Program-made: the position numbers and the translations under genes
Origin: Rapana venosa
Taxonomy: Eukaryota; Mollusca; Gastropoda; Neogastropoda; Muricidae
DNA length: 64,000 nucleotides
Direction of reading: 5' to 3'
Assembly: GCA_028751875.1 (NCBI GenBank)
Contig: CM054145.1
Coordinates: 10,543,740 to 10,607,739, forward strand
Notes under the pieces: model-generated
What the model saw: only the letters and a program-made list of their open reading frames with translations
Databases searched by the model: none
What the model was told of the DNA's origin: nothing
Shown here: piece by piece, positions 1 through 11,312 of the stretch
Layout of the letters: every line of letters begins with the position of its first letter
Position numbering within the stretch: the first letter of the stretch is position 1

Positions 1-140
1 AACTAAAAATGAGCATGATGGGGGGTTGGGGGGGGGGGGGGGGCGGACGGGTAGGGTGATGAGGGAATTTTTGGGGGGTGGGGTGGTGGGGTGGAGGGTT
101 GGGTGTGTGTGTGTGTGTGTTTAGGGGGGAACTTCACTTC
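1..140. repeat. G-rich and GT low-complexity tract
   Basis: Runs of G with interspersed T pass into a short GT repeat near position 105-121. No gene-like signal is seen. The long G runs may be partly consensus error. Confidence 0.7.
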
Positions 141-149
141 TTACATAGG

Positions 150-585
150 AAATTTACCGGGTGCTCTTGCTTCGCTGCTGCTTGTTTCTCTGCTGCTTGC
201 TTCTCGCGCTTGCTCGGGCTGTTTGTTCGCCCCTATTTGTTTAGCTGTGCTTCTTTTTGCTGTTTGTTTGCTTCTTGCTGCTTCTACTTTGCTTCCTGCG
301 CTTGCTTCTCTCTCTTGCTTCTGTTGCTGTTTGTTCTGCGCGCTTGTTTCTGCTGCTGCTTGCTTCTTTTGCTGCTTGCTTCTGCTCCTTTTTTGCTTCC
401 TGCTGCTTCTTCTGCGCGCTTCTGCTTGCTTGCTTGCCCTGCTGCTTGCTTCTCCTTCTGGTGCTGCTGCTTGCTTCTGCTGCTTGATTTTGCTTCTGCT
501 TCTTGCTTCTACTGCTGCTTCTACTGCTGATGCTGATGCTTGCTTCTGCTGTTTGCTTCTGCTTGTTTCTGCTGCTGTAAACAGA
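150..585. repeat. Imperfect CTGCTTGCTTCTG minisatellite
   Basis: About 435 bases are built from imperfect CTGCTT, GCTTCT and CTGCTG blocks with no G/C-balanced unique sequence between them. Both strands stay open over most of this stretch: Leu/Cys/Ala-rich on +, Ser/Lys/Gln/Ala-rich on -. This is explained by the triplet-like unit and gives no recognisable domain, so I annotate a minisatellite rather than a gene. Confidence 0.75.
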
Positions 586-654
586 TATACAAAGAACACC
601 TTAGTACCAATTTACACTGATCAGAATAAAGAGGAGGTGCAGGAAGAGAAGGGG

Positions 655-728
655 TGTACAACACAACACAACACAACAAAACACAACACAACACAACACA
701 ACACAACAAAAAACACAACACAACACAA
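655..728. repeat. (ACACA)n pentanucleotide repeat
   Basis: Imperfect tandem ACACA/ACAAA units, directly followed by a GACAGA-rich tract. Confidence 0.9.
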
Positions 729-1075
729 ACAGATAGAAAAGAGAGACACAGACAGAGAGAGACAAGAGGAGCAAGACAGACAGAAGAGAGAGAGAAGAAG
801 GAGAGAGAAGGAGAGAGAGAGAGGAAAAAAGGGGAAGGGTAAAAAAAATACAGTACTTTTTCAACTGAGACCAGAGAGACAGACGACGCCAACCCTGACA
901 GACAGCAGGGAAACAGAGAGATAGAGAGAGACAGACACAAGAGAGACAGACGACGGACAACAGAAGACAGACAGACAGAGGAGACAAAGAGAGAGGAGGG
1001 GGATAACAAATAATGGTACACTTGCACCTAACCAGAGAGAGAATTGAGAGAGAGACGACAGACAGAGTCAGAGAA
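729..1075. repeat. GA/GACA-rich microsatellite complex
   Basis: Mixed GAGA, GACAGA and AGAGGA units, interrupted by a short unique piece near 840-870 and by the sequence AATAATGGTACACTTGCACC at 1,009-1,028, which recurs at 1,368. Confidence 0.85.
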
Positions 1076-1095
1076 CAACAGACAGAGACAAACCC

Positions 1096-1162
1096 AACAC
1101 ACACACACCACACCACCACACCCACAAAAACACACACACAAAAACCACACACACACAGAGTA
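1096..1162. repeat. (CA)n microsatellite
   Basis: ACACAC-rich stretch with CCACAA interruptions. The 140 bases after it (to about 1,310) are AT-rich unique sequence without a recognisable feature. Confidence 0.8.
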
Positions 1163-1383
1163 CCGTGTAACTGTTGTTTCTTGTCTTCAAACATGGTAAC
1201 ATTGTATTTTGATTGCTTTTTAATACCAATTTTTTTGATTTTTTTTTTTTTTGTGAGGGCAGGATGAAAAAAGTTGTATAAACTTAATTTTTTACCTCAA
1301 TTAAAGATTTTAAATTGACTGACTTGACTTACAAAGCGAGAGACCAGAAGAGGGGGGGGGGGGGCAAAATAATGGTACATTTG

Positions 1384-1701
1384 CAACTAAACCCGAAGAG
1401 AAGAGAGAGAGAGAGAGAGAGAGAAGAGAAGAGAGAGAGAGAGAGAGAGGAGGAGAGAGAGGAGAGAGAGAGAAAAGGGGCTAAACACAGACAGACCCAG
1501 ACAAAGTGGGAAAATGGCAGACAGGCACAAAGACAGACAGAGAGAAAGAAGGAGAGAGAAGAGGAGAGAGAGAGGAGAGACGAGACAAGACAGAGAGAGA
1601 GAACAAAGGCGTAAACACAGACAACCCAACGAAGTAGGAAAAAAGGCAGCAGCACAGAAAGACAGAGAGAGAGAGCAGAGACACAGAAGAAGAGAGAGAG
1701 A

Positions 1702-1755
<54 letters not shown>

Positions 1756-1790
1756 GAGAAACGGGGAGAAACAGAACAATACACAAACAC
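1384..1790. repeat. (GA)n microsatellite complex
   Basis: About 400 bases of AGAGAG, GACAGA and GAGGAG units. Two short non-GA islands (about 1,481-1,530 and 1,610-1,650) interrupt it. Open frames on both strands are Arg/Glu-rich or Leu/Ser-rich by composition only. Confidence 0.9.
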
Positions 1791-1800
1791 ACGACGATAT

Positions 1801-1862
1801 ATCACCAAACACACACAAAACACACACACACACACACACAAAAAACACACACACACACACTT
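1801..1862. repeat. (CA)n microsatellite
   Basis: ACACAC repeat with AAAACA interruptions. The following stretch 1,863-2,110 is unique sequence of normal complexity in which I recognise no gene. Confidence 0.85.
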
Positions 1863-2112
1863 TCCCCAAAACTCGCCTGGTATAGCAAAACTCTCTCCTG
1901 CCTCAGCCCTAGGATTTTGACCACCAACCCCCGACTGACAAAAACTCGGTGCCCTTGCTGACTTAAAAAACCATCCAGTTTTAGACACGCTGCACGCATG
2001 TATGGCGTTTCCTTCGCTGGATTTTTGACCCCCTAATCAGCGTGGTGGTATTTATCTTGGGTGCGCACCTTTTGGCTGTAGTTTTTTCTTGTGTTTTGGG
2101 TTTAACGAAGTT

Positions 2113-2346
2113 TTTGAATGGTGGGGTGGGGGTGTGTGTGGTGTGTGGTGTGTGTGTGTGGTGGGGGTGTGTGTGTGTGTGTGTGTCGTGTGTGGGGTTG
2201 TGTGTGTGTGTGTGTGGTGTGTGGTGTGGTGTTTTTTGTGTGTGGTGTGTGTGTGTGTGTGTGGTGTGTGTTTGTGTGGGGTGGTTTGGTGTGTTGTGGT
2301 TTTGGTGTTTGTTTTTTGGTGTGTGTGTGTGTGTGTGGGATGTATG
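2113..2346. repeat. (GT)n microsatellite
   Basis: GTGTGT and GTGTGGTGT units over roughly 230 bases, with T-rich interruptions near 2,230 and 2,310. Confidence 0.9.
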
Positions 2347-2394
2347 TATATTGTGTGTGTTTTGGTATGGGTTTTTTGTATATTTAAATAACGT

Positions 2395-2415
2395 ATGTAG
2401 GTATATATGTATTGG

Positions 2416-2452
<37 letters not shown>

Positions 2453-2490
2453 TTAAAAAAAATATATATATAAAAATATATATATTTTAA
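2395..2490. repeat. (TA)n microsatellite
   Basis: Alternating TA with short A runs, a perfect block near 2,418-2,447. It adjoins a GATA-type tetranucleotide tract. Confidence 0.9.
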
Positions 2491-2511
2491 TAAGTATCCA
2501 TAATAAAAAGA

Positions 2512-2672
2512 TAGTAATAGATAGATAAAGAAGAAAGATAATAAATAGAAGATAGGTAGGGGAGAAGATAGATAGATAGAAATAGATGAAGATAGATAAT
2601 AGAAGATAGAAAATAGATAGATAGATAGAAGATGATGATAATAGATAGATAGATAGATAGATAATAGAGCTT
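2512..2672. repeat. GATA-type tetranucleotide repeat
   Basis: Tandem AGAT/ATAG units with AAGA and ATGA variants. From 2,673 to 2,885 there is unclassified sequence with several inflated A, C and G runs and no gene signal. Confidence 0.9.
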
Positions 2673-2904
2673 TTCTACAAAGGTTTTTTTCAGGTCCCAT
2701 GCACAAAACGCGTCATCCACGTAAAAAACCCACGACAGCAAAGAATTTTCCCCGGCAAATTTTTTTATAAAAAGCACTCTCCTAGGGAAAAAATACACTA
2801 CAGCCAAAAAATGTATGGGGGGGCGCGCTTTTGTGGGGACGCGCTCTCCCCCAAAAAGCAGCCTGAATTTCACGTTAAGAAATCTACTGTACGAAAGGAT
2901 TAGA

Positions 2905-3275
2905 ACACAACATAATCAATATTCAATACAAACCATGCAATCAAATAATGCAATACAAAACCATGCAATCTAAATATAATACACCCTGCAATACAATACA
3001 ACCAACCAATACCATTCAATACAACACAAAACCATGCAAATTTAAGACAAACAAGCAAAACAAACAATACGTACAATGAATCAATTCAATACAAAAAAAA
3101 CATCAATACAAAGTGGCATACAAACAATACAAAAGGTATACAATAAAAAACAAACAATACAATACCTACTTTCAAAGTGGGAAAACAATACAATAGATAC
3201 AAACCTACCGATATTTAATACAATCAATACAATTCAATAAAACAACAACACATTTCAACACAACACAATACAAAA
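2905..3275. repeat. Imperfect CAATA/AATACA repeat
   Basis: About 370 bases of degenerate AATACA and CAATAC units, some as paired phrases such as AAACCATGCAA repeated near 2,930, 2,957 and 3,025. The flanking 3,280-3,680 is unique, AT-biased towards its end, without a supported gene. Confidence 0.8.
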
Positions 3276-3682
3276 ACAAAAGATAGCTGACGCACAACAG
3301 AACGAACTTTGCTCACTAGTTACAAGCCATCACTAGCTGTGTCACATGTTACAAAGGGAAATGGCAGCGTGTTTCGTGCCCCTACAAAATGACCACACAT
3401 CTGTGGGGCATCTGTCCCCTTGCCCCCAGTACAGGTCAAGATCTTCATTCGAAAGAAAATAATAGGGTAAAATTTCCTATCCAATGCTTTGTCGCGAAAA
3501 CAGAGTATGGTTAGGGTTGATACATGTATTTGTGTTAACGAAAAGTATTTTTATAAACAAATATAAAAAAACTGAAAATGGTTGAAAGAAAAAATGTATT
3601 AAAAACATTCAAATTTTATATTTGAAAAAGTTTTCATATATGTAAATAAAGATTTATAAGATAAACACCTTAAGAATTGTTA

Positions 3683-3779
3683 CACACACACACACACCCC
3701 ACACACACAAACATCTTGCGCACAAATTTAAATTTTCCTTTCCCCTTTTTCGAAAAGTAGCCCTGGGGGCCGGGGGAAA
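3683..3779 (+). mobile_element. Degraded SINE core, copy a
   Basis: After a short CA tract, the phrase CATCTTGCGCACA at 3,712-3,724, followed by a TTTAAA-rich piece, TTCCCCTTTTT and GAAAAGTAG, matches the core seen more cleanly at 4,990-5,130. Only the middle of the element is left and homopolymers are expanded. Assignment rests on this shared order of short blocks. Confidence 0.6.
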
Positions 3780-3898
3780 AAGATATAGAATTCCCCCAAA
3801 AACCCCCCCCACCCCACAAGGGCACTGGAAAGTAAAAAAAAAAAAAAAGGACATAAGGGGGCTTATTCCCCCTTTTCTTCGTAAAAAAAAAAATAAAT

Positions 3899-3899
<1 letters not shown>

Positions 3900-3969
<70 letters not shown>

Positions 3970-4055
3970 ACACAGGGGTGGGGGAGAGCGAAAGAGAAAG
4001 AGAGAGGGTGGAGAGAGACACAGACAGACAGACAGACACAGACAGAGAGAGAGAA
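3900..4055. repeat. (CA)n and GACAGA microsatellites
   Basis: An ACACAC tract of about 70 bases is followed by GAGAGA and GACAGA units. The interval 4,056-4,344 is unique sequence without a recognisable gene. Confidence 0.9.
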
Positions 4056-4344
4056 CATAATTAGAAATCTGCTTTTAAAAAGAAGAAAAAATTATCATGA
4101 GACAGAAGGAAATGAATAAAGAAAGAAAAACAGAAAGATAACGCAAAATTTAGAAAAAGCTCTGATGGACAGATTTGTAAGTTGACAAGTCAGCACTTGT
4201 GCACTAAGATGTAAGTCTACTATCGCCACGTGGCCTATACCCCAGCAGCTTACAGTTAGTCATCTTACACCTCGTGACTGTCAGCAACATTACGGTCCCT
4301 TTCCTGATAGGTATAAAGCATTAATCTGAAAACTAAGCCATATT

Positions 4345-4603
4345 AGGAAAATCATCATCGTCTTTAGTACCATTATCATCAGCAGCATCACCATTATCAT
4401 CATCAACATCATCATTACCATCATCATCATCACTGTAATCATCACCGTAATCATCATCATCACCACTAACATCATCATTACCACTACCATCATCACCACA
4501 ATCACCACCATCATCATCACCACCACCTTAATCACCACCATCATCATCACCATTATCACCACCACCATGATCACCACCACCACCATCACCATCAGCAGTA
4601 GCA
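4345..4603. repeat. (ATC)n trinucleotide repeat
   Basis: Imperfect ATC/CACCATCAT repeat of about 260 bases. On the minus strand it leaves a Val/Met-rich open frame from composition alone. The following 4,604-4,960 is unique sequence of ordinary complexity with no supported gene. Confidence 0.92.
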
Positions 4604-4984
4604 TATCATCCTGAAGAACGTTCTACAAATGAGCGGAGTCCGTGAATTCTTTCAAAGCACTTTCTCAAGAAGAAGAGGAAAAACGAAGATAAAATACCAT
4701 ATATACAAAATCTGCAATTATGTCATATAATGTAATCTTCATGAACATCATTACGTACAAAACGTTTCTTTTGGGGTGGGGAGGGGGGCAATAGAATTTG
4801 TAACTCCAAACTCCCAACGTCTCACCAACCCCCCACGCCTCACAAAATAGATACATTGCCATGGAAGATATCTAGAGTGAGATCACTTGGAGAGTCGAGC
4901 AGAAGAAAGGGAGCCACGTAAGAGACAGGCCAAAGTCGTTCTCTATTGTATATGGCTGATAAGTAGCCAAAGATAGTAGCGCTG

Positions 4985-5205
4985 TCCCCAAAGCCCTTCG
5001 GATGAGACTATAAACCGTGTGCGAACGCATACAAAACATCTTGCGCACACGTTAAAACCTGTTCCGCTTTTTGTAAAAGTAGACCATTGTGTGCCAGTGG
5101 GAAATGGATGACAAAAATTGACAAAACTGCACACACTCGGATACTGAATGTACAAAAAGCACACGTGTGCCTATTCCATTATCTTGGGAAATAAATAAAA
5201 ATTTA
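4985..5205 (+). mobile_element. SINE core, copy b
   Basis: This is the cleanest + strand copy of a core that occurs at least eight times in the window. Blocks in order are CCTTCGGATGAGACTATAAA (4,995-5,014), GTGTGCGAACGCAT, CATCTTGCGCACACGTTAAA, CTGTTCCGCTTTTTG, GTGTGCCAGTGGGAA, ACAAAAATTGACAAAACTGC and a distal AAAAAGCACACGTGTGCC hairpin-like block at 5,154-5,171. Copies at 24.5 and 25.1 kb carry a tRNA-like head upstream of the same core. A head is not clear here, so this copy is probably incomplete. Confidence 0.75.
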
Positions 5206-5309
5206 AATGCTGATTCTTTCAAATTTCAGTTTGAGTAGAAGGAAATATGAGCATGGCTGTAGCTTGAAACTTCTTTTACCTAACTCAACCAGTCCGTGTT
5301 AGCCAGGCT

Positions 5310-5621
5310 CGAGAGATACAGATGGGACCGGGACAGCTCAGTGGTCAGAGCACTCGCTTTCCCCCAGCTAAGGTTAAGCAGCATCGAGCGTGCTTACCAG
5401 ATGGATGGGTGGCCGTTTGTGCGCCTTGGGTTCAGTACAGTTCCCCAATTCACCCAGCTGTAAATGGGTACCTGCCCTCTTTAGGGTCTGGGAAGGTAAA
5501 GCAGCGAGGGAGAGGAGATGGGCGCCGCCCTCGATATGCTGGCCCTTAGAGAAGTTGAGGTCTCTGACGTCTCGCTCCCCTACGACCACATAGGTTATGG
5601 GACACCTTTACCTTTACTTGT
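5310..5621 (+). mobile_element. SINE with tRNA-like box A and 5S-rRNA-like control region
   Basis: A roughly 310-base element. Near the 5' end, AGCTCAGTGGTCAGAGCACT (5,335-5,354) resembles a tRNA internal promoter box A. Positions 5,370-5,419 align without gaps to the A-box to C-box region of animal 5S rRNA, including GTTAAGCAGC, GAGCGTGCTTA and TGGATGGGTG; against my recollection of a molluscan 5S consensus about 35 of 50 bases agree. A body follows, including CTGTAAATGGGTACCTGCC and GGGAAGGTAAAGC. It ends in CCTTTACCTTTACTTG, a short tandem tail typical of SINEs. Together this suggests a Pol III-derived SINE of SINE3 (5S) type or a tRNA/5S composite. It could alternatively be a tRNA-derived SINE whose 5S likeness is coincidental, but the ungapped match makes that less likely. 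Confidence 0.65.
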
Positions 5622-5757
5622 TATCTACATACAGTGTTCGCCAGACAAGAGAGCAAGTACTTGCAAGGTCGCGTCTGTAAAGTAGATGACATGAACTAAT
5701 TTCGTCTATGTGGTTGCGCTCTTCGCAATGAACCCGTGTGATAACGCGCCTGTGGGC

Positions 5758-5786
5758 TACATACATACATACATACATACATCCAT
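5758..5786. repeat. (CATA)n tetranucleotide repeat
   Basis: Six to seven tandem ACAT units ending in CATCCATC. Flanking sequence 5,622-5,915 is unique with no supported gene. Confidence 0.9.
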
Positions 5787-5914
5787 CTATACAGTCAGCC
5801 TGTACCTCAGACAGGGAATTCAGATGACGATAACATTGCCCTGAGTGAGTTAGACTGATGTGTGTCCTCATGCCGTTCACTGTGTTGCATAATCACTGCC
5901 CTGTGGCAACTAGT

Positions 5915-6178
5915 AGTTGCTGATGGTGTTGTTGGTGATGATCATGGTGATCATGGTGTTGGCGTTGTTGTTGTCACCATCATCTGCAGCAGCAGTATTA
6001 TTATTATTATTATTATTATTATCATTCTCGTTATTATCATCATCATTATAACCATTATTGTTATTACTATTATTATATTATTATCATTATTATTATTATC
6101 ATCATCATCATTAGTAGTAATATTATCATTATTATTTAGTAGTAGTAGTAGTAGTATAAGTAGTAGTAGTACCGTAAA
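5915..6178. repeat. GTT/ATT trinucleotide repeat
   Basis: GTTGTTGGTG passes into (ATT)n/(TTA)n with ATC and AGT interruptions, ending in (AGT)n at 6,136-6,170. This directly precedes the poly-C run. Confidence 0.9.
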
Positions 6179-6188
6179 ATCCCAAGCA

Positions 6189-6190
<2 letters not shown>

Positions 6191-6281
<91 letters not shown>
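6191..6281. repeat. Poly-C run of 91 bases
   Basis: Ninety-one uninterrupted C residues follow a triplet repeat and precede a region of inflated homopolymers. A run this long is rare in real genomes, so its length should not be trusted. It may mark where read consensus broke down. Confidence 0.85.
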
Positions 6282-6484
6282 TGTGCACTAAATTGGGAAA
6301 AAATTTGGGGGGGGGGGGCTTTTCCCAGGGATGGCCCCCTTTTGCAGAAAGTAATTTTTGTGTAAACCCGGTAATTTGAGTAAAAAACCCCCCCCGAAAG
6401 GCTTTAAATTTTTAGGTCTTTGTGGGGTAAAAGTGAAGGAAAAAAAAAAAAAAGCGACTTTGAGGCAAAAAAAAGGGCCAACGA

Positions 6485-6628
6485 GGACAATAAATGAAGA
6501 GGAGGAGAGAAGAGAGGGGGAGAGAGAGAGAGGGAAAAAGGGAAGAAGAGAGAGAGAGAGAGAGAGAGACAGAGACAGGAAACAAAAGGAGAGAGAGACA
6601 CAGAGAGAGGGGGGGGGGAAAAAACGGG
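6485..6628. repeat. (GA)n microsatellite
   Basis: GAGAGAG, GACAGAG and GAGGAG units within noisy sequence. Confidence 0.85.
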
Positions 6629-6639
6629 TTTCTTTGAAA

Positions 6640-8890
6640 ACAACCGACATGTTTTCCTGTCATTCAAAATTTTTTAAAGAAAAAAGAAAATCGCCAGCCC
6701 TTTTGGGAAAGGGAAACAAACAATAAGAACACAAATTCCCGGGGAAAAAAGAAATTTGGTTTAAAATTTGTCAAAATTTTTAAACCCCAAATGAAGCCCT
6801 TTTTCCTTTCGACGGGGAAAAAAAATTTAAACAAATTGTTTTTGGGGAAATGAAACTTTTCAAACGGGAACTTGATTTTGTCTTAAAAAGGGCCCCAAAT
6901 CATTGGGAGAAAGAAAAACCACAAACAGAAAAAAAAAAAAAAACAGAAACTCGAAAAAACACGAAAAAGCACTCTTTTAACCCTGAACTCATCTTGCTAA
7001 CTCCCTTTGCGGGGAATAAAAAAGGTTCATTTCCTTAGTACCGGTATTTTATTCCAGTCCCTAAAAGGCTGAAACGGGCGTCCTCCCCCGTCCGGGTTTT
7101 GACGTCCTGGGCCCCGCCCGCCCTCACTCTTGATTTCTGGACCAGGTGCATTGCCATCAACACAAGGCGGGAAACAGCCCCGGGATCTCGCCCCGGAAAA
7201 ACCTTTCCCAACACTTCGTCGCCCCAAAGTCCACCCAAAGGCTTGGGATATGGCGCACCTCGGGAAGATTTAACGTTCTTTTTGGGGTCATTGTTGTCCC
7301 AGGGCCCTGCAAACCCCATTTGATGCCGTTTGTTTGGTGGCCTGCCTGAGGTTGGCGCAGCAGTCGGTGGCCGGGTTCCCTCATCCACTCCACCCAGAAA
7401 ACCCGTTTGGAGCCCTTAAAAAGGCTTGGGCAAGGCCAAAACCACTGGCTGTGCCAAAGGGGTGCAGCCGGGAAAGAAATAAACCCAAGGTGTCCACTTG
7501 CGGCGCTTGGATTTGCGTCCCTAATTTCCCTGAGTCTTTTTGGCACTGTAACGGGCCCCGAACAGGAGGCGGCTTTTCTTTCGGAGGGCCCCAAAGGGGA
7601 CACGCTGAATCCGGGGAAATGATGGGGTCCTGGTCACCCCGCCATTGGCTGTCCACATAAAACGAACATTGCCCGGGCACTCTCAGCTGAAAAAAAAACC
7701 CCCGGGGGGGGGGAATTTTCCCATTTCTTTCTTGCGGGAAACACAAAAGGGAAAATTTGGTTCCACCCGCTGCCACCTTAAGTCCCAACCGTGAAGCCTC
7801 GTTTTTCAGCCTTTTTTGGCCCCTTGATTCTAACTTTTTTGGCCCCTTTTCCCTTTTTTTTGGTCAGGCGGGCTTCATGTAAAACCCGGGGCCATTCTGA
7901 TCCATTTTTCATGATGTTGGACAAGGGATAACCATGGCAGGGCCTTTTCGCAAAACGGCCCGGGGGAACTGAAAGAAGTTGACCCCTAAAAAGTCTGCAA
8001 ACCTTTTGGGGCTTGAGCTGGTTTCCCTGCTAAAGCCCAAAAATGCGCGGGTTTCCAACGCCCTTAACCAAAAAGTCTGATGCCAAAAAGCCCACCACTT
8101 GAAAGCACCTGCCATTTCCCAAATTCGTTTTCCCGTTTAAGTCCTTGTCTCGCATTTACCCTGCCTCAGATTTTTTATTTTCCCGGGAAAACGCAGAAAC
8201 ACCCTTGGTCGAAAAGCCAAATTAACCTGGTCCTTTCGACATTTTCCGTTTTTTTTGGGGTCTTTTCCGTACGCGTTCAAGTCATCTCTTTTTTTCACCC
8301 CAAATTCCCTGACCCTTTCTTCCTATCCAAAAAAATTTTTCACGGGACACCCAAAACTTTCCCACATGCTTTTTAAACCCAGATACTGGGGGGCTTGGGC
8401 CAATTTGAAAGACACAGTTTTAAGACTGCCCGCTTGGGCATTTTGAAAAAAGGGCACAGAGAGTTTAAAAGAACCCAACTTCGGGCCCACCAGGAAGCGT
8501 TTTCAAAGACCGGTAATCACTGACAGACAAAAAGACGTCATGGAAAAAAGCATACGAAATTTTTAAATTTTCCCCTTCGTCTTTGTGGGGGAAAGGGGTT
8601 TGGGATTGAGGAGGGGGGCAAAAAAATTTAAAAAAAAAAGGGAAAAAAAACACGACAAGGAAAAGGGGGAAAAAAGATGCTGCACAAATCTTAGGAAAGT
8701 GGGGCCAGTCCTTTAAAAAAAGCGGGGTGGGCGGTTGCTGTCGTTGTTGCTTTTGTTGCTTTTTTTTTTATTGTTACCATCACTCGGCTTTTTCTTTTTT
8801 TTTCTTATTTTGAATAAAAAAATTAAGCACTAGGGCTTTTTTTTCAAAATCCAGTCCCCCTGTTTTTTGAATTTTTGGGTAAACTTTTGT
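6640..8890. other. Noisy unique sequence, no supported gene
   Basis: Sequence of moderate complexity in which many positions show runs of 3-7 identical bases. Positions about 7,030-8,110 are GC-richer and leave short overlapping open frames of 60-150 codons on both strands, but I recognise no domain. Real exons could be hidden here if homopolymer errors have broken the frames; I cannot support one. Confidence 0.5.
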
Positions 8891-8892
8891 TT

Positions 8893-9028
8893 TTCCGTTC
8901 CCCCCCGGGACATACAAGGGCCTACTCTAGGGAAAAGGGGCCCGGGTTTTTTTTAAACGTGGGGCAAGATTTTCGCGTGCGTTCGAAACACGGGCCCCTT
9001 CGGGTTTATGCCCCTAAATCCAAAGGGA
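8893..9028 (-). mobile_element. Degraded SINE core, copy c
   Basis: Reading on the minus strand, the order of blocks matches the SINE core found at 30.1-30.3 kb: GGCCTACTCT (8,920-8,929), AAACGTG, GCAAGAT, GCGTGCGTTCGAA, CACGGGCC and a GGTTTATG block. Differences are mostly lengthened homopolymers, in line with the poor consensus of this zone. Confidence 0.6.
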
Positions 9029-11300
9029 AATTTTTGGGGGATGGAGTCTGCATGATGTTAACCCCCAGGGGAAAAAATCGTTTTTAACGGATAGAGGAAG
9101 GGAAAGTCGACCACAAATGACGGTGTTGTTTTGGCCCATTTTCTCAGACATTAAAATTATTAGGGCAAGGGGGGGGTTTTTAACACTGAAAACCTTCTTT
9201 TTCTTAATTCTTTATCATCTTTTTTATTTTTGCAAAATCTTACAATTTCCTTTTAATTTTGGGTTCCGGGCTACCCAAAGGGGGACAGGACCCTTTAATT
9301 CTGACAAGAAACCCAAACCCGACATTTTTAATCATCACTCGTGTCGGGGTGAAAGTTCTGATTGCCTTTTTTTGGTTTGGGTTTTAAGCACGGGGACTTT
9401 AAACCCAATCAAAACGGTCAGAGAAACTACCCGCTATATGCTGGGGTTTTGGGTTTAGAAAGGGGTTCTTTGGGTTAGTGAGACGTTACACACAAGCTGG
9501 GAAAATAAAAAGCGAGGGTTTTTAAAAAACGGGGACTGTTCTTTCACAACGCTAGAGTTGGGTTGGGGGAATTTGGAGGGGGCTTTTCTTTGGGTTTTTG
9601 GCTCGGGAGCGTTAAAAGTTGGGCCCTGTTTTGGGGTTTCCAAGTTTTTTGCTGACAGCATTGTGGTTCTTTTTTTTTTTTAAAGGGTTTACGCTTGCTT
9701 GCTTGCTTGCAGCCCCTGTTTTTTTTTGTCTCTCCTAGAAAAAGGGCCCAAAAAGAAAGTTATGCCCCGTGGGCCTGTTGATTCAGTTTGGAAAAAAATT
9801 GAAAAATTTAAGGGGTTTGCTCAAAATTTTTTTGGTTTGCAAAATTTCTCTTGGGTTGGTTTTGGTTTTGTTACTCGGGTAGGGGGTGTGTGTGTGTTTG
9901 GGCGTGCGTTGCTTTTTTTTTCTCCGTGGTGTTTTGTGTTGGGGGTGTTGTGTGTGGAGTAAAAGAAGGGAAAAACGAAAATGCAAAGAAAATGATGGGA
10001 AAAAAAACATCAAGAGTGTTTGGGTTTTTTGAGTAGAAACATTTTCCAAACAAAAAGATGAAAACCGCCTTGACTTAAAGGGGTTTTACAGTAAAATTTC
10101 AATATAGCAGGCAGATCAGCGCAGAGAAAACCCAGTTTGTGAAAAAATTATTTGGAAATGGAAATCACACTGACATTATCTTTAGACAAAAATAAAGTTG
10201 AACCGCCCCATAGTTTAAAATACCGGGGAGCAATATATTGTATGAAGGATCAAAACCTGAAATTCCCCCAGGATACCCCCAGCCCCCAGCTTCCAATGAC
10301 CAAACTAAAAAGTCCTTGGAAGGGAAAAGAAACATCGCCATCACTTAAATCAGCTGAAACGTTCCCGGGTTTAAATCTATTTTTTTTGTTTGCAGTGAAA
10401 CGTGGACCATAACACAGAAAATTGAAAAAAGGGGAAACAGGCAATGGAAAGAGGGGGATTTCGAAAACTCTTGGTTCTCATACACAAATACACCCACTAA
10501 TGGGGAAGTGAAGGCCAAAATTTAAAAAACGCCATCCACCAAATAAAGGGAGCCCGATTTTGGGGGAAAAACCGCAAACTAAAGTGGTAGAGCACCCCAC
10601 AAACCATCTGGACTGGCCAAGACTGTCCTACAGGAAACCCGTAAAAGGGAGGGGGGGAGGGAAGAGGCAGACAGGGGGAAAACGTTTGGGAAGACAAAAA
10701 TCAGAGAGTGGTTTCCTTGAAGGGAACAAATTGGGTACGCAAAGCGGAAATCGCGGGGGTTTTGGAAAGTGGTTTGAAAGTTTCTTCAGTGATCCCTAAC
10801 GGCTATTAGACTACGGAATAGGAAAAAGGGAAAAATTTAAGCTTATGATTGATGACCAACTGACGATCATTTGAAAAACCCACCCTAGCCCGGGCCCAAA
10901 AGCGGGTGTCAGTTTTGATGTCAGCTCATTCCGAGCTCTACTTTAAACTTGGCTTTTCCCTTAAAAGTTATATAGATTCTGTCCCCACCTTTGCCCAAAC
11001 CTTATTTTAACAATTTGCACTTTTTTTTTAAAAAGAAAAAAAAAAACCCTCTAAAAATCGGGGGAAAGGCTGCCTATAGGGGAAAGATATTCGAAACGCC
11101 ATACACACAAAAACTGTTTGAGTGTTCGACAAAAGAAAAAAGGGAAGAAAACAATAAAAAACTTCTCATCCAGTTTTTGTACTTAACATTTCAACCTCCG
11201 GGGAAAAATTACCAGGGGGGGAATGATTAGTAAAAGTGCACATTTGGTGACCCCAAAGAGTGTTAAGCGGGGGAACGTCAACAACAACATAAAACATCAG
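9029..11300. other. Noisy unique sequence, no supported gene
   Basis: Continues the inflated-homopolymer texture. A GT-rich patch lies near 9,885-9,955. Open frames are all short and shadowed on both strands, and none shows a recognisable motif. Confidence 0.5.
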
Positions 11301-11312
11301 AAAGCCCAACCA

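Noticed and set aside
141..599. 152-codon Ser/Lys/Gln/Ala-rich frame on the minus strand
   Set aside because: It follows a CTGCTT minisatellite. Frames on the other strand are just as open, and there is no domain.
5370..5419. True 5S rRNA gene
   Set aside because: Only the middle 50 bases are 5S-like. The 5' and 3' thirds of 5S rRNA and a T-run terminator are missing.
7035..7660. Overlapping 70-148 codon frames in GC-richer sequence
   Set aside because: Three or more frames on both strands are of similar length, none has a recognisable motif, and homopolymer errors make any frame unreliable here.
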